A stretch of 64,000 bases of DNA from positions 117,059,033-117,123,032 of the forward strand of contig CM048845.1 of the NCBI GenBank assembly GCA_026545225.1, written 5' to 3'. Numbering within the stretch: position 1 is the first letter of the stretch; each line of letters starts with the position of its first letter. Shown one piece after another: positions 56,278-64,000 of the stretch. The position numbers and the translations under genes were made by a program. The notes under the pieces are model-generated. The model made no database searches and was not told the DNA's origin. It was given only the letters and a program-made list of their open reading frames with translations. The DNA comes from Cornus controversa. Taxonomy: Eukaryota; Streptophyta; Magnoliopsida; Cornales; Cornaceae.

Positions 56278-57446
56278 CAGGGGCGGAGCCAGAAAATTTA
56301 GTTTGGGGGGCTAAATTTACATTATGTAATTAAAATTTGAAAATATTAGCAACCAATTGTAATATAATTTTTAAAATTTTTAGTTATAGTATTATATATC
56401 TTGAGAAATTTGTTTAGGAAAAAAATTTTCAAAATTGAAAAAAAAGCAACTTAGATAATTGACGGAAAATTAATGTGAGAAAGAAAAAAATTGAGAAGAT
56501 AATACAATAAGTTCCAACTAAAAAGTGAAGAGGTAAAGAAAAAAAATTAGTGAACCAATTTTCCTTCAATAATTAATTGTTTCAGTTTTTCAAAAAATAA
56601 TTTTTAAAAAAAGATTTTGAGTAATTTGATTCCGCTTCGGAAAGATAAATTTGATTAAAAAAAAAAAAAATTTTAACTAAACAAAATTTCACAAGTTTTA
56701 ACAAAACAAGATTATTTTTTTAGTGGCTTATACATAAATTAGTCATAGAACTTGTTATTTGTTAGTATATGACCATTTAAAGTTTTAGTATATACGATCA
56801 TTGTTGTGATTTACAATCTCACAACACTTGTTTTTCCTCCTTCAATTTATCATTTAGCAAATGAAAATTGATATATAATTCTAGATGTTTTTCTTGTAAA
56901 CATCAATTTACAAAAATATTTGATAAGAAAGGTTCATGCTTTTTTATTGAATATGAGGAGACATTAGTGTATTTCTCTTTTGAATTAATATAATAGATAT
57001 TGTACATGTGTATATGTAATTGAAATAACGATTTGTTGTAATAAGGATTACAATATTAATGAACTTAAATTTTTATTTCACAATATTTGGACGTTCAAAA
57101 GTATGGTTACAAGGTCAAAGTTTAATTTTTTTTATATAGTTTTCAAGGGGACACAAGTTAAATTTATTTTCAAATTCTCTATTTGGGGTCAATATATGAG
57201 TGTTTTGAAAAGATTTGGGAGGGCCAAATTGAAACTTTTAATAAATCTTAGGATATTATTTAAATTTAATTATTTTTTTTAGGGGTATAATAAAAAAAAT
57301 TAAAAATTGGGGGGGCCAAATTAAATTTTTTAATAAATCTTAGGATATTATTTAAAATTAATTATTTTTTTTAGGGGTATAATAAAAAAAAATTTAAAAA
57401 TTGGGGGGCCAGGGGCCCCCCCTAGCCCCCCCTGGCTTCGCCCCTG
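56278..57446. mobile_element. hAT-type non-autonomous element with perfect TIR and TSD
   Basis: Ends CAGGGGCGGAGCCAG and CTGGCTTCGCCCCTG; perfect 8-bp target duplication ATTGTACG (56270-56277, 57447-57454). 1,169 bases with GGGGGGCCAAATT repeats near the right end and no transposase. Copies 1 and 3 of the surrounding block (46009, 62861) are uninterrupted here, giving the empty site. Confidence 0.92.
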
Positions 57447-57454
57447 ATTGTACG

Positions 57455-58866
57455 CAGAGGATATTCTTTCTTCAATAAAATTATATCCTAGCGACAAGAA
57501 TAGATTTCCTTTGTTGCTCTGTCTATTTCATTTGAAGCTATCCTCTATCCAAACTCATTGATCTTATTACAAACATTAGGATGAACTTTGCACTCATTGA
57601 TCTTATTACAAACATTAGGATGAACTTTGCTTCAGTTCATCTTAAAGACAACACTTTGATACTTATGATTGTTTCTAAATGGAATTTGCTTAGCATCTCT
57701 CATGCTAAAACTTTGGATATTCTTTGCAGTCGCCCTAGTTTTTGTACTCTCACTTCCTTACATAGCAGAGATCTTTTTGCCTTTATAGGCCTACCATGCT
57801 TTTGTGCTCTTTCTGGTCCTGAAATAACTCTTTTTTCTTTCCTAGTGTACAACTTTTGTTGTGTCTTAGTATAACGGTCTTGTTATCTTCTTTTCCGACT
57901 TGTTGATTCTTTTAGAACCCCACACAGTATAATATTTTCTCTTATCTACAAATGACTTAATTGGCTGGAAACAAAAATAAAAAATAAAAAACATCCATAC
58001 TAAAAAATAATTCAATTTTTTTTTTAATTTCTCATGAACTGTAGTTTGATAATTCATATATTTATCTGCATATAAGTAGTTCAAACGTAACTACAAACAA
58101 CTAAGAAAAAATCATTGTACTGGCTTCCAATTTAGTCCTGGACACTTAAAAGAGCTCACTTGCATTATAATTTAAAAAATCATAAATTAAATATTGCATT
58201 TACACAACAACATTAAACAGAGAATCACCAAATTACAACTCTTTTATCAAAGACAAACTTGAATGATTGTGATTTAAATTAGGAAAAATTAGATTTAAAT
58301 GACCAAAATTGAAGATAATTGTTTTATAGTGACCATAAAGTTATAAAAAGGCGAATAGTTACCAATTCTAAAACTATATTGCTTTCTAGTGACCATTTTC
58401 GACTCAATTACAAAAACACCATTTCCCCATCTTTTTACCCCAACTAAAAACATTGCCTATACACACCCTTGCATATACAGTGCATATCAAATACTAATAA
58501 TATAATATGGTGAATCTAGATTCTATATCCAACTCCAAATCATTGATTTTTTAACTTTTCCCTTATCCATCATTAACTATCTCTTGTTCAATTGAACCTT
58601 TAAATATGATGAATATATAGTGAGAATTTATGCAATTTTGAACTCTCGGTCTCAACTGTGTATCTTCATAAAATACAATCAAAACCCTAATGTTGCGTTT
58701 AGTACGCAGGAATGGAATGGAATGAGAATGTGAATGGAATGGAATAAAATGATCATTCTCATTCTATTATTTGGTTGCAAATATGAAATGAGATAGGAAT
58801 GAAATAAATTTTATATCAAATTATCCAAAATATCTCTTCTAGTGATAAATAATTTAAACTAACAAA
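57455..58866. repeat. ELIP-downstream block, copy 2 (right part)
   Basis: Continues the block after the hAT insertion. Includes a 39-bp tandem duplication (57554-57592, 57593-57631) and the stretch 57630-58100 that recurs at 63000-63540 but is missing from copy 1. The plus-strand ORF at 57581-57874 has no recognisable family. Confidence 0.6.
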
Positions 58867-59402
58867 TGTGTAGTGGTGGAGGAAGGTGGCGATGTGGAGG
58901 TGGTGGTGACGATGGAGGTGGCGGTGGAGGTGGAATGTGGTGATGTAGAGGTGGTGGAGGAAGCTGGTAATGTGGAGGTGGTGGAGTGGTGTGGTAGGGG
59001 TGGCGGCAGAGGTGGTGGAATGGTGTGGATGGAGGATGAATGTGGCGATGTGGCGTGGTGGTGGCGATGTAGGTACATGGTGGTGGTGGTGGTGGTGGAG
59101 GAAGCTAGCGATGTGGATGTGGTGGAGTGGTGTGGTGGGGGTGGCAATAGAGGTGGTGGTATGGTAGTGGAGGAAGGTGGCGATGTGGAGGTGATAAAGG
59201 AACGTGGCAGTGAAAGTGTTGGCGATGCGATGTGACGACAACAACATCGTTGTAAGAAGAAGGTGGGGATATGAAGATGGTGGTGTGGTGGAGTAGGAAG
59301 GTGGCGATATGGAAGTGGTGGGGTGGCGGTGGTGTAAGTGATGGTGGTGGTGGTTATAGAGCTGATGGTCGTGGTGGTAGAGCTGGTGTGGTGGTGGAGG
59401 TT
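58867..59402 (+). repeat. GGT/GGA-rich low-complexity tract, copy 2
   Basis: Second copy of the tract at 46856-47403, with the same entry (AACAAATGTGTAGTGGTGG) and exit (TTTTTTGGTAA, CCTAATCGGATGGTGATGAG) but different internal unit counts. Confidence 0.85.
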
Positions 59403-61041
59403 AAAGGTTTTTTGGTAAGATAATTTTTTTTAAAATCCTAATCGGATGGTGATGAGTTTCACTTTTACGAATCAATCTCCCTGATGCGAGGAGACACTCC
59501 TCTTTATGGATAAAATCTTGCGGAGGTCCTCTCTATGAATTAACCTCTTTAAAACGAGGAATTCCTATCTACGGATGATCGACGTTGAATGTTACGCATT
59601 TTAGGCTCTTAACTTGCGTATTTTATTCTCTTACTGATATATTATTTTGTGATTTTACTTTGTTTTAGTATTTTCTTTATTTTCAGGGCCTTAATAATTA
59701 TTTCAGTTAAAACTATGATTTTGACTTTTAAAGATGACATGCAAGAGGGTTAGATGAAGCCTACATCAAAGGAATCCATTCAACTCTTTATTTTAACTCA
59801 AATCAACCCATGGAAGAGGTCCAAGAGAATTACACTGATTAAATAAGGTTATGGGCCTAAAGCCCAATTTTGCACTTAATACAGTCTTAATCTTGTTTTG
59901 GAAAGCAGACCAGAAGTGTTATTTATGAGCCTCAAATCGACTTAATTTTTGCGTTGGTTGAACGAAATTCGATTCTGCACACTTTTGTAGCTCACAAAAA
60001 TTCTGTGAATTGGACTTCTACTGGGTCAAAAGTTGGGCTAAACATCAGCAGGAAAAACCCACCTGATTAGTAGTGCGGGAAAAACCTAATTAATTCTTAA
60101 TTGGATTAGAATTTTGATGTATTCTCTTGGCTATTAAAAGTGACGAATTGGGACTGTATTGAGGACACTTGGCAGCAGCTTTGAAGAGCTTTTGGAGTGG
60201 GGAATCATTTGAGAATAAGGCGTATCAATACTTCCCTGGAGATGATGTCTTCTTCCTCAACCGTTGAAGCTTCTTCTTCTACCATGAGCGGCTAGTTCAG
60301 CCACCAAGGTTTTGATGTAACTCTAACAAAACATCACTGGTTTGATTGTTTTTAGTATTGAAAATTTTTGTATTCATTCATAGATTGTGTGATTTAGAGG
60401 ATTCTTCTTATAGAATTGAGCAATAAAAGTCTTATAAATTTAGTTTCAATAATTTCTTATATTGTCTTAAATATTTGATTGTTATTATTGATATCGTCCC
60501 TCTTATTTTCTGTGATCATGAGAGTGATTATTACACAATAGTTTCATTGAATATATTATTAAAAGTTTTGATGGATTATACCTAGAGAAGATGGACCATA
60601 CTACACCCTAGAGTAGAGTAGTTACGCAGATGGCTTATGCCAATCGAAGATAGTCCATGACTTATGTTATCTTCTTGACGGATGAAGATGAGCTTGTAGC
60701 CATCGACACCACTTATGCATAATATGATTCCCCATAGTTAGTTCAATTTGTCATTGATTGTGAAGTTAGTGGTAAAATTAAATACCCCAAATTTATCTTA
60801 TATTCTCTACGCTCAATAATTTTTCTTACTTTTGTTCAATTGCTTCATTTGTTAATTTAGATATAAAAATCAGAAACTTATTTCTTTTAAATTTAATTAG
60901 AATTAATTTCGTATATCCAACTCAGTCAGACCACAGTCCCTGAGGTTCGACACCCCTTTCGATAGCCCTATTCTGCAAGAAATTCGTTCTATTGCGAAAT
61001 GTGATAATTTTAATTGATGCACTCACACACGAATCAATTTT

Positions 61042-61059
61042 TGGCGCCGTTGTCGAGGA
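61042..61059 (+). other. Primer-binding site, tRNA-Asp type
   Basis: TGGCGCCGTTGTCGAGGA, differing slightly from the TGGCGCCGTTGCCGGGGA complement of plant tRNA-Asp used by Athila-like elements. It lies a few bases after the LTR end. Confidence 0.75.
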
Positions 61060-61286
61060 CTGTCTATTTGATTGTTTGAATTTTTAGAATTACTTCTAAT
61101 TAAATTTTTAGTTTAGGAATTTTTATTTATTATTATTATTTTTTTTTCTTGCAAGTACTAATTTATTTCGTTTTATTTTTTTTAGTTTAAAATTTTTATT
61201 TTTGCTACTAATCTATTTTATTTTTATTTTTTTTCCAGTACTTTAATCACCATACATTTGTGTAACAGAAATAGAATATTGATGCC

Positions 61287-62640
61287 ATGGCTGGTGTGCG
61301 TGATAAGAACGAGGACAACAATATTGTGCCTAATCCTGTTATCGAGAGGGCGCGTTTGCTCAGAGACTACTATGTCCCAGATACTTATAACTCACCAGCT
61401 GGATTTCAATTGCCTAATGTCACTGCACAGAACTACGAGATCAAGCCCAGTATCATTCAGATATTGCCATCTTACTTTGGGTTAACTGATGAGGATCCGT
61501 ACAGGCATTTAGATGATTTCATAGAAGTTTGCTTATTAACAAAAATTCATAACTTCTCAGAAGATGCTTTTCGGATGCGACTCTTTCCATTCTCTCTAAA
61601 GGAGAAGGCCAAGTATTGGTTCAGATCTTTACCGATTGGTTCTATCACTACATGGACTCAAATGCAAAATGAGTTTTTGAAGAAATATTTTCTGTTATGG
61701 AGGACCAATCAATTTAGACGTGCGATCACTAGTTTCTCTAAATTTGAGGGGGAACAATTTTATGAGACATGGGAGAGATTCAAGGACTTTCTTAGGAAGT
61801 GTCCTCATCATCAAGTTCCAATGTGGCAATTAGTGCAGTGTTTCTATGAAGGGCTAACTGAAGGTATTCGACAGATGGTGGATGCATCATTCGGGGCACT
61901 TTTATGTTAAAAAATGAAAATAAAGTATGGATTTTATTCGAGAATCTCACTGACAATTCTTTGCAACACGTGTCTTCATCTCGTTCGAGTAGACCATCCA
62001 ATACAAGGAAGGTTGATAGTATTTTTTAGAGTGGCTTTGCAGATGTTATGTCTACCATTGTAGATGTTGTGGCACAGAGAGTGCTCCAACTTATGGCGAT
62101 TGGTTAAGTGCCTAATCAATCTCCACATCCTTCTATTTTTGAGCCATGCCATGTGATTTTTGCTCGAGTCCTATGCACCATGTGAATAATTGTCATTCAA
62201 TTGGGCAGTTTGTCGATCTTCCACAAGAGCAAGGGGCAGCAATTTAGCCCACTTTTCAGTCTCAGAACTATGTGCCTCCACAGCTATATCAAGCACAAGT
62301 TTCTATGCCACCGATGCATTCAGCTCTTGAGGACAAGATGACGATTGTCCTAGCAAAAAGTGAGAAGCTTGACTCTATTGTAGAGATAGTGCAAGCTATT
62401 GCTGTAACAGTTCAATCCACCGCTTAGCTAGTTCATTTTAATTCTCAGTCGATTGCCAAACTAGAATTTCAGTTTGGACAACTTGTCAATGCCTTGAGTA
62501 GAAGAGAGGACGAAAAACTACCAAGCCAACTAGTTGCCAACCCAAGAGGGCTTCATGTCCTTGATAATATTCTTCTTCAAGCAACTTACGCCATGAGTAG
62601 GTTCAAGCTATCACCACTTTTAGAAGTGGAGAAATAAGTG
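61287..62640 (+). pseudogene. Retrotransposon gag, decayed
   Basis: An open stretch of 207 residues (61287-61910) carries the retrotrans_gag domain: FGLTDEDPYRHLDDFIEVC, MRLFPFSLKEKAKYWFRSL, TTWTQMQNEFLKKYF, EGEQFYETWERFKDFLRKCP. After a frame change near 61900 it continues (LKNENKVWILFENLTDNSLQ, stop near 62028). In a third frame lies a zinc knuckle of the CX2CX4HX4C form at 62152-62193, followed by more gag-like text with stops. Capsid function is lost; no pol follows. Confidence 0.85.
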
Positions 62641-62691
62641 ACAACAAGGTGGGGGAGAAGAAGTGTGATGAAAAGTAGTGTTTTTGGTGAG

Positions 62692-63980
62692 TACTTTTTG
62701 GTGTTTTATATATACCTGTAAAAACCTCTAAAAATATTATTTTTATTTAATGTTTTTTTTGGTAATTTTATGCAAATGGTTAAAAAGCTAAATATCACAG
62801 ATGAATAGATAAACGCTTAAATACAATATTAAAATAAGCATGTGAAAAATAAGTTTTTATAATTCTAAGTAGAGGAGATTCTTTCTTCAAGAAAACTATA
62901 TCCCAGCGACAAGAATATATTTCCTTTGTTGCTCTGTCTATTTCATTTGAATCTATCCTCCATCCAAATTCGTTGATCTTATTACAAACATTGGGATGAA
63001 CTTTGCTTCAATTCATCTTAAAGACAACACTTTGATACTTATGATTGTTTCTAAATGGAATTTGCTTAGCATCTCTCATGCTAAGACTTTGGATATTCTT
63101 TATGATTGTTTCTAAATGGAATTTGCTTAGCATCTCTCATGCTAAGACTTTGGATATTATTTGCAGCCGCCCTAGTGTTTGTGCTCTCATTTCCTTACAT
63201 AGAAGAGATCTTTTGCCTTTATAGGCCTACCATGCTTTTGTGCTTTTTCTAGTCCTGAAATAACACTTTTTTCTTTCCTAGTGTACAACTTTTGTTGTGT
63301 CTTAGTATAACGGTCTTGTTAACTTCTTTTCCGACTTGTTGATTCTTTTAGAACCCACACAGTATAATATTTCTCTTATATACAAATGACTTAACTGGCT
63401 GGAAACAAAAATAAAAAATAAAAAACACCCATACTAAAAAATAATTCAATTTTTTTTTTAATTTCTCATTCATGAACTGCAGTTTGATTATTCATATATT
63501 TATCTGCATATAAGTAGTTCAAACGCAACTACAAACAACTAAGAAAAAATCACTGTACTGGCTTCCAATTTAGTCCTGGGCACTTAAAGAGTGCACTAGC
63601 TTGCATTATAATTTAAAAAATCATAAATTAAATATTGCATTTACACAACAACATAAAACGGAGAATCACCAAATTACAACTCTTTTATCAAAGCAGACTC
63701 AAATGATTGTGATTTAAATTATGAAAAATTAGATTTAAATGATCAAAATTAAAGATAATTGTTTTATAGTGACCATAAAGTTACAAAAAAGTGAATATTT
63801 ACCAATTCTAGAACTATATTACTTTCTAGTGATCATTTTAAACTCAATTACAAAAACACCATTTCCCCATCTCTCTCCTCCAACTAAAAACATTGTCTAT
63901 ACATAACATCCTTGAATTATACAATGTATATCAAAAACTAATAATATAATATGGTGAATTTAGATTCTATATCCAACTCC
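62692..63980. repeat. ELIP-downstream block, copy 3 (partial)
   Basis: From TACTTTTTGGTGTTTTATAT it follows 56100-56270, then 57455-58560. Has its own 61-bp tandem duplication (63041-63101, 63102-63162; ATGATTGTTTCTAAATGG). Homology stops at ATCCAACTCC (63980). Confidence 0.75.
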
Positions 63981-64000
63981 CATTACAAGAAAATGGGGCT
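63981..64000 (+). mobile_element. Possible start of a CACTA (En/Spm) transposon
   Basis: CATTACAAGAAAATGGGGCT begins exactly where the duplicated block ends. It differs from the typical plant CACTACAAGAAAA terminus by one base. The window ends before anything else can be seen. Confidence 0.5.

Larger units (their letters stand above)
59576..62690 (+). mobile_element. Ty3-type (Athila/Tat-like) retrotransposon remnant
   Basis: 5' LTR about 59576-61036 (starts TGATCGACG, contains TTACGCATTTTAGGC, ends ATCA), primer-binding site, decayed gag, then directly a polypurine tract (62648-62663, GGTGGGGGAGAAGAAG) followed by TGTGATG, which could open a 3' LTR that is cut off after some 20 bases. Protease, reverse transcriptase and integrase are absent. 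It breaks the homology between 59575 and the 47.6-kb copy, and at about 62692 gives way to the third downstream block. Confidence 0.75.

Overview
This is nuclear DNA from a eudicot plant: AT-rich, with intron-split genes, GT-AG splicing, plant-only families and dense plant transposons. The species cannot be fixed from the sequence. No prokaryotic operon, CRISPR array or organellar segment is seen.

Layout. (1) 0-5.5 kb is transposon ground: a foldback element, a Mutator-like element with a second one nested in it, and a hAT element whose 8-bp target duplication is the TATA box of the next gene. (2) 5.5-19.4 kb holds three normal genes: a five-exon secreted endo-beta-mannanase (+), an intronless PLS-class pentatricopeptide repeat protein resembling At3g47840 (+), and a four-exon plastid lipid phosphate phosphatase epsilon (-). 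(3) 19.4-28.9 kb is mobile DNA: a Pack-MULE-like element carrying a broken L-type lectin fragment, small MITEs, and a hAT element with a long transposase ORF that lacks the usual N-terminal zinc finger. (4) 30.6-36.6 kb is a nine-exon phosphopantothenate-cysteine ligase gene of coenzyme A synthesis (+), with a SINE in one intron and a probable GC-AG first intron.

(5) 36.6-64 kb is a segmental array of early light-induced protein (ELIP) genes. ELIP copy A (39.5-40.3 kb) and copy B (43.8-44.7 kb) are intact. Copy C (53.7-54.6 kb) has a 2-bp deletion giving an early stop. Copy D (49.7-50.9 kb) is only a 3' end, split by a solo LTR. Blocks from the ligase gene's 3' half recur with the ELIP copies, and one junction joins ELIP 3' flank to ligase intron sequence, so the amplified unit was about 5.7 kb running from ligase intron 7 past ELIP. 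Blocks downstream of ELIP, including a GGT/GGA-rich tract, recur too. A Ty3-type retrotransposon remnant (tRNA-Asp primer site, gag, no pol) separates the second and third downstream blocks. The window ends in what looks like the first bases of a CACTA transposon.

The genes do not form one pathway. The array is the main biological signal: ELIPs are thylakoid stress proteins, and high tandem ELIP copy number has been linked to desiccation tolerance. Exon joins were worked out by hand and checked for reading phase. Repeat identities are by eye.
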